Origin: Mesostigma viride
Taxonomy: Eukaryota; Streptophyta; Mesostigmatophyceae; Mesostigmatales; Mesostigmataceae
Reading direction: 5' to 3'
NCBI GenBank assembly: GCA_009746045.1
Contig: RPFO01000448.1
Location: forward strand, 548,126 to 612,125
DNA: 64,000 bases
In this document: piece after piece, positions 25,969 to 46,574 of the stretch
Layout of the letters: each line of letters opens with the position of its first letter
Numbering within the stretch: position 1 is the stretch's first letter
The notes under the pieces: model-generated
Databases searched by the model: none
What the model was told of the DNA's origin: nothing
Seen by the model: the letters and a program-made list of their open reading frames with translations, nothing else
Position numbers and translations under genes: made by a program

Positions 25969-28900
25969 TCCTTAATTTAGGACAAAGTCCTAAATTAACT
26001 CGTCGTCTGTCCCAACTCAGTCCTCACAGGAGGACTGAGTTGACAATTTTCAACCGCGTGTAGCGACTAGGTGGGGGGTCCATCCCAAATGTTTTGATGT
26101 GGATCTGGGGTGTACTAGATATCATTTTGTTGGCAAAAATACTGCATATGTGAAAACTTGACCCGAACACCTGAAAATTACACGGACGTTGGGCGCCCCT
26201 CGCGAATTTGCATTTTTCGGGATAAGAACGAGTGGGAAAAATTCAATCAAATCCTGGTGCATGAAGAAAAAATATAGGCACGTAAACAACATAGTTCTTG
26301 AAGCGTGGCAAAAAACTGGGCTCCATTTGGCCACTGCAACTGCCTGAAACAATTAAAAAACTCTCAGTCCTCAGGAGAGGAATGGGGCTTTTGCTAACTT
26401 TGCTAGCATGTAAGTGCGGTCATACTACATCACCGTGGCCACCAACCATCCCAATCAACTCATTTCCCTTCAAGCATTACAGGACAACACACTTGCATCA
26501 TCATACTTCAGGTATATCATACCTTATCATGTAGTGAGAGCCTATGCATGCATGTAGGGAATGGGCTTGGATACCTACCAACAAAGGGTTATGTTATAAG
26601 TGCCAACCACCAATATAATGGGTAGGTTAAGCATATTTCCATTGTTTCAAACAACAATAGATATGGCTATAACTGTTTTGCCTTGCCATGATGTGGCCAA
26701 CATAGTTGCTGGCACATGATGGCAGTGGTTTGTCACCAAGACTTTTCACTCACCCGTAAAAGCTTGAATGCACCCTTGACGCAGCCCGTGGCCACACAAT
26801 CATGCAGTATGAACGTAGCAAAAGAATAACTAACATCTATGAAGGTGTTTAAACCTGCACAGCTCCTAAAACCCTGCACAACTACACTGGGTTAAGGCAA
26901 ATGCCTGCTAACATCATCTGAAAAGGGGGTTTTAGAGAGGGGCAGGCAACGGTCAAGAAAGAGCATCAAGACTTGAACCTGACAACGCCTCGCAAGCTTA
27001 AACTCATGTACAAACATCAAGGAACGAAGAGGCAACGATTATCCGGCTTTACCTGGCACGGCTGGCGTTACCTTGGCCCAGGCGGTGCCCGCAAAAGTGG
27101 CACTTTGCGGCACATAGACCATGACGTGACAGAATGGTCGAGATCATCAAATCTATACTGTCACTCAATATATTCTAATACAATTCATGTTAAAATGTAG
27201 AAAGAAACCTATCAGCCATTGAAATTGCGCCGGAAAGCAAGCGCAGTCATCAATTCCGTCGACCTGCCTTATCGCAGTTTTTTCCAGCAAGAACAGTGCC
27301 GACACCGGGTAAATCGCATCCCCGCGAGCTAAAAATTGATTTATATCATCTTTAGGGCATTTTAAATCTATTTACTGAGTTTGGACGGCTAACTCGTCCG
27401 CAAACGTAAACTGCATGCATGGGCGCGAGCCGCCATGGCTAGGTCGTGCATTTCCGGAACTCGCGTTTCACGTGGAAAAGTACCCTTACCACCTGTACTT
27501 TGACCGTACAGTTAGCCGCGCATACCAAATCCAAAAAAATCCCAAAAATATGTCCAAGAAAGATCTTTTCACGTAGTATTTGAATAAATTTTGAGAGAAT
27601 TTTTTTGTCAAACATTCTGACCGGGGCGAATTTTCTACGAAACCCAAAAACTCGGTCCTCTAGAGAGGACTGAGTTCAACTCAGTCCTCCGTAGAGGACC
27701 AGGGACAGACGACGAGTTAAGGACCAATTTACTATAACCGAGGTACCGGGGGGGGGGGTCACTATATGGACCGTACCCCATGTGGACCGTACCCGGCATG
27801 ATGTACCCGACCCGTGGTACCGGCACATGGTACCCGGATTCCGTACCCGGGTACCGGGTATAATGGCGGGAAAGTAGGTACCTCGACCAAAAATATAACC
27901 GATTTTGGAGCGAAAAAGTGGGTGCGGGAATGATCTGAGGTGGATATGGCGACGTGACAATCGTGGCCGGCGTTTTCACGTGCGTTTATCATTTCGGGCG
28001 CCCAGTAGCAAAAACGAAAGGTAGTTATTTATGCTTAAAGGCTGTGAAATTTTCTGCGCAAGTTTTTATGTGTAGCGCTGTAGCACAGCGGCACAACACA
28101 AATGGGTCGCAGATCGCCTGCTCGCGGAGGGTCGATTTTGGCACAAACATGTTAGTGTATTAGCAATGGTGGTGCGAATCGAGCCAGGAAATTTTTGTGG
28201 ACGATTTTGATTATAGTCTGGAGTTTATAAACGGAGTATTTGACATGGGAGCGCCTGGGCCGTGATATTCTTGCCCGATTTCCATTGTCGACCATGTTTT
28301 AGGGACGTTCAGGCTGGGCAGCGAGCGCACCTTGTAGGTCTTCACTTTCGGTATTTCTTGGACCTAGAACGCAGCACAAGCGTGGTTTATATCATTTTTG
28401 AACCGGTTGGCCAGCTTTGGTGCGCTCAGCTCTCGGAAAGCTGACCTCGCTGCGGATTTCAGCGACTTTTTTGCAACCATCTGAATGAGGCGACGTAAGT
28501 AGCAGGTACGTGCCGGGGTGCCCTAGATCATGAGTGTAACTGGCAACGCTGTCGTGGTGTTTTGAGTCAGTAAGCTATGCCTAAAAAGAGGGGACGCTCT
28601 CTGTGCACATAACTGTCACACATAGTTGGTTTACGTCATACAATTTTTTACGTCTCTATCTTCGTCGTCCGCTGCAGCTAAAACACACATGCGTAAGAGC
28701 AGTTTTACTCATGTGTTAGTTATAAACCATGGTCCTATGGCCTGCAGTCGTTCAGGGTGTTCTCAGACAGTATATACAATATGGTTTACGTGTTACATGC
28801 ACCCTGAATTCGCTCACAAAGCGTTGCATGTTAGCACAACGTTGCTCTGTAACTTGATTTGGCTGCATTCATGTGTTAGTTGCAATGCAAATGCAATGTT

Positions 28901-29432
28901 TTTTCATCGCTGGGTGGTGGCCAGCATGTCCGTGATGTCAAAGAAGGTTTGGCATATGCTTAGAGAAAGTTTACCGCAAGGGGTGGGCCATGTTCAAGCC
29001 GGGCAACCTCAGCAACCATGCAACCGTATATTGCATTACCTGCACCATCTGTGACACCGTTAAGCACGCGTATATATAGAGGCAGCCACAGCAGGGTATG
29101 GCCTTGTTATACGCTGCCCCGCCATCCCAAGGCCTCGTAGGGTCCCCTAGCGCTTGTAAGATGCTCAAGGGACCGTGTGGATAGCATGGTCATGCGTTGA
29201 CACTAATTGGTCCTATTGGTCCTAAATTCTCATTTTGACCAAATTCGCGGTTTGAGGCCTGCCATGGGCCAGGGTCCATTCAGGCACTAAATGTAATTAT
29301 TTGAACCCAGGTTTTTGTCCAAAATTCAAAAAGTGTGTTATCTGTCAGTGGTAAAAATGCCAGGGTCAAAATTTGATCTTTGCACATATATTTTTTAATT
29401 CAAACTGGTCCTAAAATAAGGACTTTTCTTGG
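25969..29432. mobile_element. Insert splitting gypsy gag, ~1.74 kb plus nested TTAA element
   Basis: Gag coding stops at both boundaries. The left end has two adjacent palindromes (GGTCCTTAATTTAGGAC, then GTCCTAAATTAAGGACC, the second interrupted by TTAA copy 1). The right end has one (GGTCCTAAAATAAGGAC, about 29409-29425). Reading inward from both ends gives a similar start, AAAGTCCT followed by AGGACCA, so these look like imperfect terminal inverted repeats. The interior (27721-29400) has GTACCGG-type repeats at 27735-27860 but no convincing gene. I could not define the target duplication, so the exact ends are uncertain by tens of bases. Confidence 0.5.
25999..27716. mobile_element. TTAA-flanked transposon, CTCGTCGTCTGTCCC family, copy 1 (1718 bp)
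   Basis: The terminal inverted repeat CTCGTCGTCTGTCCC is perfect at both ends, with TTAA at 25995-25998 and 27717-27720. Opposite orientation to copies 2 and 3. One palindrome lies at the left end (AACTCAGTCCTC arms, about 26014-26041), a partial one at about 26363, and two at the right end (about 27651-27700). Conserved short frames (78 aa at 26298-26534; 75 aa at 26973-27200) occur in other copies but match nothing I know and may be chance. Non-autonomous. Inserted into a palindrome arm of the larger insert. Confidence 0.9.
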
Positions 29433-29703
29433 GAACATGGACACTCTGCCTGGGTAAGGCGTCTATAATGTCCCCATCCGCTGGGAACCTAGGGTTCTGA
29501 TCTCTGGATCGTGGGGAGCCTTCCGCAGGTCTCTCCATGACCTCACCTGTATCTGTCCCTGCTTGGACGTGCAGTGGTACCTCTATACCCTCTGTACCGT
29601 GCTCGTGGTTGTCTACCGGTTCTATCTCTGTATTCTCTAGATCTCGTTCTCTAGCCTCTTCCTCTGTATCTCTGGCGTTCCTTGTTTGGGACCGTGTGGG
29701 CAT
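29395..29703 (-). pseudogene. Gypsy Gag N-terminus, cut off by the insert
   Basis: Begins MPTRSQTRNARDTEEE with an ATG at 29703, a usual style of Gag start, and is highly charged. The host frame ends where the palindrome of the insert starts (about 29430). It is separated from the rest of Gag by 3.46 kb. Which residues at the junction are original is unclear because the join appears one base out of frame. Confidence 0.6.
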
Positions 29704-29835
29704 GGTGCTCGTACCGGTACCTTACACTGCAGGCAACACCTCCCCAGGAAGGAAGAGAGAGAAAGAGAGAGAGCAACCACGTGCTATAGAGCTATAACTG
29801 TGGAACCTAATACTACTCCCTAGTACTGGTCTCCT

Positions 29836-30174
29836 CTACTGCTTGCTAGGGCCAATGGTCAGCTGAGAGAAAGTCACTGTAACTGCTGTCCCCTCCCCCT
29901 GACTGCTGAGTGTGGGTGGCTTGGAGCATTCACGTGTGGTGTGCATCCCCTCAGGCAATGGCATGTGTTCCCTAACAAACCTATCTGCCTCTGTAATGTT
30001 ATCAAACCCTTTCCACTTAGCACTAGAGCCTTGGGACAATATCTTATCTTTAATATGCTCCTCACAAGTCTTCCAGCTGTAGAATATAGCAGGCCTACCC
30101 TTATCCCCGTCGTGAGCTACTGCGTAGTAAGGAAATCCAGACTGTCCACCCTTGTTTATTTTACGTCGTGGCAT
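29836..30174 (-). CDS. Small ORF with RNase H1-type hybrid-binding domain, upstream of Gag
   Basis: 112 aa, ATG at 30174 (MPRRKINKGG), stop just before the Gag start at 29703. Residues ~14-70 fit the RNase H1 N-terminal / caulimovirus P6-type domain: YYAVAHDGDKGRPAIFYSW, then CEEHIKDKI, AKWKGFDNITEADRFV. In that family the pattern is YAV-G-PGIY-SW, C, K-F-T-EA. The domain binds RNA:DNA hybrids or double-stranded RNA in RNase H1 and is found without the nuclease in caulimovirus P6. No catalytic RNase H residues are present here. In the retrotransposon it might bind the reverse-transcription intermediate or assist translation; this is inference. Intact frame, unlike most of gag-pol. Confidence 0.8.
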   Translation of the reverse strand: MPRRKINKGGQSGFPYYAVAHDGDKGRPAIFYSWKTCEEHIKDKILSQGSSAKWKGFDNITEADRFVREHMPLPEGMHTTRECSKPPTLSSQGEGTAVTVTFSQLTIGPSKQ

Positions 30175-30907
30175 GTTACATCATAGTCTGGCAGCGGCTT
30201 GCAAGCAAGAGAGAAAGGGGAAACCCAGGCTACCTCTAATGCAGTGACCTTAAACAAACGAGGAGAGAGAGCACGGAGTATAACACAGCACACGCCCGAG
30301 CCTTCCGCAGGAACGGGCTATACGCACACACGGAGGTAAACACCGTCAACACAGTCGGCAACAGCCAGACGGTATCCACGCCCCCACGACCCCTTGCAGG
30401 TCAACAACGAATGTCCGTCTCCGCGACGTCCATGGGCACCAACAACATTTACAACCTATAGAGACACAACATATAACATAAACCCCCTGCGCGCGCGTTC
30501 CCGGATAGAGAGCAAGCTCGCCAGCTAGCCTTCAGCAGGCATAGCTTTGTAAAGAAAGAATTCTAACTAGGGGACGTACCATCTTCAATGACGTTAATCC
30601 CTCCTGAACTGGCCGCCACCCGGTGTCGTTGAAGGCAAGCCCTGGCCGCCACTAGGTGTCGTTGAAAACAGGAGAGCTGAACGCTATCGTTGACAGCACC
30701 TCACCACAGGACTATTGCTAGCCCCGCCGAGTATCCCAGACTGGCCGCTTGCTGCTAGGTCGTCGTTGAATCCCTTTACGGGCTGGCCGCCGGCCTGACA
30801 GCAATCGTTGAATTCCGGAACCTCTACCTACGCCAAGCTTCGTCTTGGTATCCTAATTGGCTCACTAACCCTCTCCGCGAGAGTTAGCTAACCTTTCCAG
30901 CACATTT
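30175..30907 (-). other. Gypsy 5' leader with short repeats
   Basis: No gene. Between about 30580 and 30810 the motif GGCCGCC followed by GGTGTCGTTGAA or a variant recurs four to five times at 50-70-bp spacing, which could fold as the packaging or translation-control region of the genomic RNA. Confidence 0.45.
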
Positions 30908-30919
30908 CCTCCGATACCA
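30908..30919 (-). promoter_or_regulatory. Gypsy primer-binding site, tRNA-Met type
   Basis: One base inside the 5' LTR the - strand reads TGGTATCGGAGG. The plant/algal initiator tRNA-Met site is TGGTATCAGAGC, so 10 of 12 bases agree. This is the correct position for minus-strand priming. Confidence 0.7.
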
Positions 30920-30920
30920 G

Positions 30921-33226
30921 TGTTACGTCCCTGCCCAGACACACCTAGCCTGAGCTACGTAGCGAAAGACCCTCCTTGCCGGAATTAGGAATAATTCAAG
31001 ATAGCCTAAAGTAGGTTGCGCTTCACGACGTGAGTCGTGAGATATCTGGCATCACGGCTTAACTCGTCGTCTGTCCCTGGTCCTCTACGGAGGACTGAGT
31101 TGAACTCAGTCCTCTCTAGAGGACCGAGTTTTTGGGTTTCGTAGAAAATTCGCCCCGGTCAGAATGTTTGACAAAAAAATTCTCTCAAAATTTATTCAAA
31201 TACTACGTGAAAAGATCTTTCTTGGACATATTTTTGGGATTTTTTTGGATTTGGTATGCGCGGCTAACTGTACGGTCAAAGTACAGGTGGTAAGGGTACT
31301 TTTCCACGTGAAACGCGAGTTCCGGAAATGCACGACCTAGCCATGGCGGCTCGCGCCCATGCATGCAGTTTACGTTTGCGGACGAGTTAGCCGTCCAAAC
31401 TCAGTAAATAGATTTAAAATGCCCTAAAGATGATATAAATCAATTTTTAGCTCGCGGGGATGCGATTTACCCAGTGTCGGCACTGTTCTTGCTGGAAAAA
31501 ACTGCGATAAGGCAGGTCGACGGAATTGATTACTGCGCTTGCTTTCCGGCGCAATTTCAATGGCTGATAGGTTTCTTTCTACATGTTAACATGAGTTGCA
31601 TTAGAATATATTGAGTGACAGTATAGATTTGATGATCTCGACCATTCTGTCACGTCATGGTCTATGTGCCGCAAAGTGCCACTTTTGCGGGCACCGCCTG
31701 GGCCAAGGTAACGCCAGCCGTGCCAGGTAAAGCCGGATAATCGTTGCCTCTTCGTTCCTTGATGTTCGTACATGAGTTTAAGCTTGCGAGGCGTTGTCAG
31801 GTTCAAGTCTTGATGCTCTTTCTTGACCGTTGCCTGCCCCTCTCTAAAACCCCCTTTTCAGATGATGTTAGCAGGCATTTGCCTTAACCCAGTGTAGTTG
31901 TGCAGGGTTTTAGGAGCTGTGCAGGTTTAAACACCTTCATAGATGTTAGTTATTCTTTTGCTACGTTCATACTGCATGATTGTGTGGCCACGGGCTGCGT
32001 CAAGGGTGCATTCAAGCTTTTACGGGTGAGTGAAAAGTCTTGGTGACAAACCACTGCCATCATGTGCCAGCAACTATGTTGGCCACATCATGGCAAGGCA
32101 AAACAGTTATAGCCATATCTATTGTTGTTTGAAACAATGGAAATATGCTTAACCTACCCATTATATTGGTGGTTGACACTTATAACATAACCCTTTGTTG
32201 GTAGGTATCCAAGCCCATTCCCTACATGCATGCATAGGCTCTCACTACATGATAAGGTATGATATACCTGAAGTATGATGATGCAAGTGTGTTGTCCTGT
32301 AATGCTTGAAGGGAAATGAGTTGATTGGGATGGTTGGTGGCCACGGTGATGTAGTATGACCGCACTTACATGCTAGCAAAGTTAGCAAAAGCCCCATTCC
32401 TCTCCTGAGGACTGAGAGTTTTTTAATTGTTTCAGGCAGTTGCAGTGGCCAAATGGAGCCCAGTTTTTTGCCACGCTTCAAGAACTATGTTGTTTACATG
32501 CCTATATTTTTTCTTCATGCACCAGGATTTGATTAAATTTTTCCCACTCGTTCTTATCCCGAAAAATGCAAATTCGCGAGGGGCGCCCAACGTCCGTGTA
32601 ATTTTCAGGTGTTCGGGTCAAGTTTTCACATATGCAGTATTTTTGCCAACAAAATGATATCTAGTACACCCCAGATCCACATCAAAACATTTGGGATGGA
32701 CCCCCCACCTAGTCGCTACACGCGGTTGAAAATTGTCAACTCAGTCCTCCTGTGAGGACTGAGTTGGGACAGACGACGAGTTAATGCCAAGCTAATTAGT
32801 TCACACTTATATTGGCTAGCAATACCAATTACAAATGGATAATGCCCCGGGCTCAATGTGTAGGCGTATTCGCACTTATCATTCATTAAACCAAGAGGAC
32901 GAGACTCTCGTCCTCGGACCAATTTAACCTAGGTTGGTTGCGGCGCAGATACACACCAATTTCCCTAGAACAATCCGAGTCACTCATTCCACGTAGGATC
33001 CGGGCCGACATCGACCCTCAACTATAGGATCCACGCCTAGAACAACTGACAGACTCAGAACCGGCGCGGCGCCACAGCACCGGCCCCTAAAAGAACAACC
33101 TAGGACCAAAATAACTAGTCCAATTCACACAATAGCCAAGGTCCGTAAAACCCAAGTCCAATAGACTAAACGGCCTTAGTAATTTATTCCATTGTTACGT
33201 CCGGCCAAAAGGGCAGGGACGTAACA
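30921..33226 (-). repeat. Gypsy 5' LTR, split by TTAA transposon copy 2
   Basis: The same LTR as 16347-16928. With the nested element and one TTAA removed it measures 584 bp; it has a 2-base AC gain and at least one substitution relative to the other LTR. It would hold the promoter, which the insertion interrupts. Confidence 0.95.
31063..32780. mobile_element. TTAA-flanked transposon, CTCG family, copy 2 (1718 bp)
   Basis: TTAA at 31059-31062 and 32781-32784; perfect CTCGTCGTCTGTCCC inverted termini. Nearly identical to copy 1 in reverse orientation. The other LTR shows the uninserted GGCTTAATGCC, so the TTAA duplication is proven within the window and the insertion postdates reverse transcription of the gypsy element. 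Confidence 0.95.
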
Positions 33227-33231
33227 TCAAC

Positions 33232-34829
33232 CCCCTTAATCGCCCCTTTGGATGCTTAAGTGGCCCTAACCCCTATGAAGGCTTCATAACATCCCCCCAC
33301 CCTGTAACCACTATTCTCCACCTGTATATTCTCCACGGTGACTGCTATCGCCTCTTAACATATAACGAACTGGCTGCCTGGGTCCCCAATATGCCTACTT
33401 ATGCTGCCTGGGCCGCGCTAGTACAAGCCATAACACACGCCCTGATCAACCATGCTGTTTCCGGCCCCACCGTCTAGGTCATCTAGTCGCTCCACACGTA
33501 AGCCAGCCATAATTTCAATGCACAAGGATACACATTTCCATCACCATTCATCTTCATCATCCTGAACGACTCGAAAACGCGGAAAAGATAACGGCAGGCT
33601 CGAGCTACCATGGTCCGGATTCTCCCGATTTCTGGCCTGCGCTGGTTGTCTCTTTGATACCCCCCCGCTGGCACACACTCATGACTTCTCCCCGTGCCCC
33701 CTATAAAGCTGGTGAATGGTGCTGCTTTTGTCCATACAGCACGACCGCAACATGCTCGGGGAAGGTGATCGCAGAACTCCCCCTTGGAACCCTGCACGTT
33801 CAACTAATGGCGCCGCTGAGCGGCCACAATGGCTGTCTGGCTCAACTTACAACTGCAGTGGTGTTCCTCCCCACCCAGCTATGCCACCGGATTCGGGTTG
33901 TACCTTGGTCCCTTGAACAATCATGTGTATACCAACCCAACCCCAACCTTCCAGACGCTGCTATTATTTGGCTACATGTGGGATCAACCCGCCTGGACAT
34001 GTTGTCATTGGATCCAGTGGAATTTGGCTGGGTGCTAAATCAGGGTGACAGCAGAACTGTAAAAGGCCTTTACGAGTACACGGCAGAGTGGGGCTACACA
34101 ATGCTCTTGCATAAAAACCATCAATTCCACCCCGGACGGACACGCTGGGGCGCTACTGAGTGGCCTGGCCACACCTGGGTCCGCAACATCACCCTCGCCG
34201 CTGACCACCCGCTGATCATTGATCGCCGCGCGACCGACGTACAACACCTCTTGATGCACCGGTCCATCGGGGTTGGGGAGATCCTCCACCGGCGATTTCA
34301 ACACCCTGCTACATGTTTATGTACCAACCCCACTGAAACTGTGGAACACCGATTTTTATGGTGTAGCCTCCAGGGAGTTTGGACCTGGTTGATTGGTTTA
34401 TGGGCAGCCTGGACGTCTGAGCCTATCATACCGGTGTCTACCCGCTCCATTATCTTTGGCATCACTGGCACCCCTGGCCTTGAGCTCACCTTTTCACAAC
34501 AAGCGTGGATATGGCTCCGCACATGCATGTTATATACAATCTGGACGGTGCGAAACGATGTGCCGGTGGTGTTCAATAGGCGCACAGTTTTCGACAAAGC
34601 TGGGGTTCTCTCACGCTTCATTTACCTATGGAACTCCGGCATGCGACGCTACTGGATGGTTGCAAATGAACAAAACAAAATCTGGGACCCTGGCGCGGAC
34701 CAGGATAAGCCCAGCCCACTTGAGATCTTTCATGACCTCATGGGCAAAAACAGGATCTTTACCCACATGCCCAATGACAACCCATTAGAAGTCCAGTGGC
34801 TTCCGTGGTCTAGTAAGGCTCCGTTTTAG
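33232..34829 (+). pseudogene. LINE ORF2 C-terminus with zf-RVT domain (also 16227-16346)
   Basis: The frame from 16227-16346 continues at 33232 and runs to a stop at 33475-33477. It includes LLTYNELAAWVP, resembling the spacer between RT and zinc-binding region of non-LTR elements. A second frame (to the stop at 34827-34829, ~390 codons) holds the zinc-binding segment CLCTNPTETVEHRFLWC at about 34317-34367 followed by W-rich sequence (WTWLIGLW), the hallmark of the zf-RVT domain. The change of frame between 33480 and 33650 and the lack of RT motifs show a decayed 5'-truncated copy. RT activity would have driven its retrotransposition. Confidence 0.75.
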
Positions 34830-34925
34830 CCACTGACATCTTGATACCCTAGGCTTAGCAGGGATTACCTATTGGCTATATTTGGAATAAACGTACACCT
34901 ATTTACCTGGAATTCGCGAGCTCCG

Positions 34926-35289
34926 TCCACTGCGCGGTTGCGCAAGTTTTCCCTTTGTAGACATGTACATATTGTTTAACTTCCGAGACGTTGGTTGGGT
35001 TGACCTAGGTACACTTCATCATTAGTTTCACGATCGGGACGTTTCGGGATCATATCCTACCAGCACTTTCATTTTTCTGGGGGTTTTGTTCTTCACCCTT
35101 GTCAACCTCCATGAATCTCGTGGTCGAAACCCTAAAGCTAGCGCGCGCTCCTTGGCGGGGCTAGCGCCACTTGGCACTCGACGGAGGTACGTGGTGACTC
35201 ACATCTCCCTAGCCGGGGCTCCCTGGCCGGGGACCGGCCACAAAAAGTACAAGCTCTAATGTCGCGGGCGAAGCCCGCAAAACTTGTAA
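34926..35289. mobile_element. Helitron2-like repeat, unit 2, right part
   Basis: Continues unit 2 after the LINE and matches 15341-15710. It ends with the same hairpin GCGGGCGAAGCCCGC and AAAACTTGTA. Identity is lower in the middle (about 34985-35100), where several small differences occur. Confidence 0.75.
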
Positions 35290-36198
35290 TTGGCTAATAA
35301 AATATACCCATTTCCCCGAAATGTGCTCCGCCAGAAACAATGAGTGCAGGCTGGGGACAACCTCACGTGGACGGTGGAAGCCTGTGTAACGTACTACATA
35401 CCGTATGCGAGAGGGTCCCTGTACCAGGGTTATCCAAGGCTCACAAGGCAGGCGCGGCGTGCGGACGTGTACCTATTGTAGCTGTGGCACGCCGGATCAA
35501 AGCTGCAATTTGGCGCACGCGTGGCTCGCAGCCAGTTGTCCGTACTAACAAGACGGAGAACGCTTGGCGGTGCCGACATGCCTGGCATCGTCTTTTTCCG
35601 CAAAAGGATGCTGACGCAAATGATCCCTGCTCGCGGCATTTTTGCACCAGCAATTATCGGGAACGGGCGCCTGGTTCCATTAGCCATTTTGTTACATCTG
35701 ACACACCAGGACCAACGCACGTCGTCTCTCGAAGAGAAGCCCCCAATCGCGCCGTGCAAGTGCTGGTAGCACGAATGGCGTTTGTTAGCACCATCGTGCA
35801 ACTTCCGCGTGGGAGCACATCGACTCGACAAATAAATGCCTCCCGCGTATCTCCCCGGGCGTCTTCTTTTCTCCGAGAATTGGCAGTACATTCCGAACTT
35901 CACAAGTGTTTCTCAGCTCAATTCACACCATGCCTCAGCGGCAAACGCAATAATATTGTGACTGCAATGGCCAAGGCCAAGAAACGAAGCCCTGACGGCA
36001 GCCAAGTAAGCAAAATTGATAGCATATACCAGCTGTCGTTATAAGTGAGCTGCAATTCATTTCCGTCCCGCATTTAAGTGCTGGCGTCGAAGGGCGGCCA
36101 ACGTGATACGTCCTGCAGCGCCTATTGCGCCCGTTGGCAAAATTGGCATCACCCTTTGTTTTGAAGGTTACGGATAGCCCCCTTTACCCTATTTGCTT
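35290..36198. other. No recognised gene
   Basis: A 234-codon frame is open at 35340-36044 (+) and one of 157 codons at 35430-35903 (-), but neither resembles a known protein and their composition is unremarkable. I do not call a gene here. Confidence 0.35.
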
Positions 36199-36381
<183 letters not shown>

Positions 36382-36916
36382 ACTTATTTTAATTAAAAGC
36401 CTCTATCCCAATTATGGCAGTGGGTACTTGAAAAATAGAGCTTTTTTGTAATTTATGTGTGATTCAAAATGGTAGGCTTTTGCTAACGCTTCAAGCATTT
36501 TAGGATTGTCGGAGATCTTTTGAAGAGCAGGAGTCGCAGTTTCATAATATCCTTTTGCAAGTAAATATAGTATAATTTCGGGATTACCTCCAGCTTTAGA
36601 GTCTAATCCTTCTGAATCCTTGAGAAGAACAATTCTCCAACAACTTCCTGGCTCAAAGCGTTCGGAGCAAGACAAATTTTCTGAGAAGGGGATGCCGGGA
36701 AGACGTATAAAAGCTGCTCACAATAATGCACCTCTTTATAGCCTGCTGCTTACTGTTGCCATCAATGCCGCTCAGGCCCAACAGATGTGCTTCAACGACC
36801 TTACCCCAGTATATTGGCCTCTGTATCGTAACTGAACAGTTGCCCTCCGTAATGTGGGCCCCCCGTACCATGGCCTTCCCCCCCATGGTATTCCCCATCC
36901 CATCGGTTGCGTGCAG
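36382..36916. other. AT-richer stretch upstream of the YciO-like gene
   Basis: An 87-codon frame on the - strand (36412-36675) has a non-repetitive composition with NPEIILYLLAKGYYETA and ISDNPKMLEALAKAYHF, vaguely ankyrin-like. I cannot assign it. The first exon of the YciO-like gene is probably somewhere in or before this stretch but I could not locate it. Confidence 0.3.

Positions 36917-46574
<9,658 letters not shown>

Larger units (their letters stand above)
16347..33226 (-). mobile_element. Ty3/gypsy chromovirus with both LTRs and 5-bp target duplication
   Basis: The element lies on the - strand between LTRs at 16347-16928 and 30921-33226. TCAAC is present on both sides (16342-16346 and 33227-33231). 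Order in reading direction: LTR, primer site, hybrid-binding-domain ORF, Gag start, an inserted element, Gag rest, protease, RT, RNase H, integrase, chromodomain, a long unknown ORF region, polypurine tract, LTR. The LTRs differ at only two or three places outside the nested insertion, so insertion is recent, yet gag-pol needs several frame changes. Without nested inserts it would be about 11.7 kb, long for gypsy elements. Confidence 0.95.
16226..34910 (+). mobile_element. 5'-truncated LINE, itself split by a gypsy element
   Basis: The insert is flanked by a 15-bp duplication AATTCGCGAGCTCCG (16211-16225 and 34911-34925), typical of target-primed reverse transcription. After removal of the gypsy element and one TCAAC copy, only about 1.8 kb of LINE remains: the C-terminal part of ORF2 and a short 3' tail with an AATAAA box at about 34886. 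There is no long poly(A). Left of the gypsy, 16227-16346 encodes PLFFNDIYLN in frame; that frame resumes at 33232. Confidence 0.8.

Noticed and set aside
26973-27200. 75-aa frame in the TTAA element as a transposase
   Set aside because: Conserved between copies only as expected from recent common origin; no DDD/E motif or zinc-binding pattern.
35340-36044. 234-codon plus-strand frame as a gene
   Set aside because: No recognisable motif, an overlapping minus-strand frame of similar quality, and it lies at a transposon boundary.
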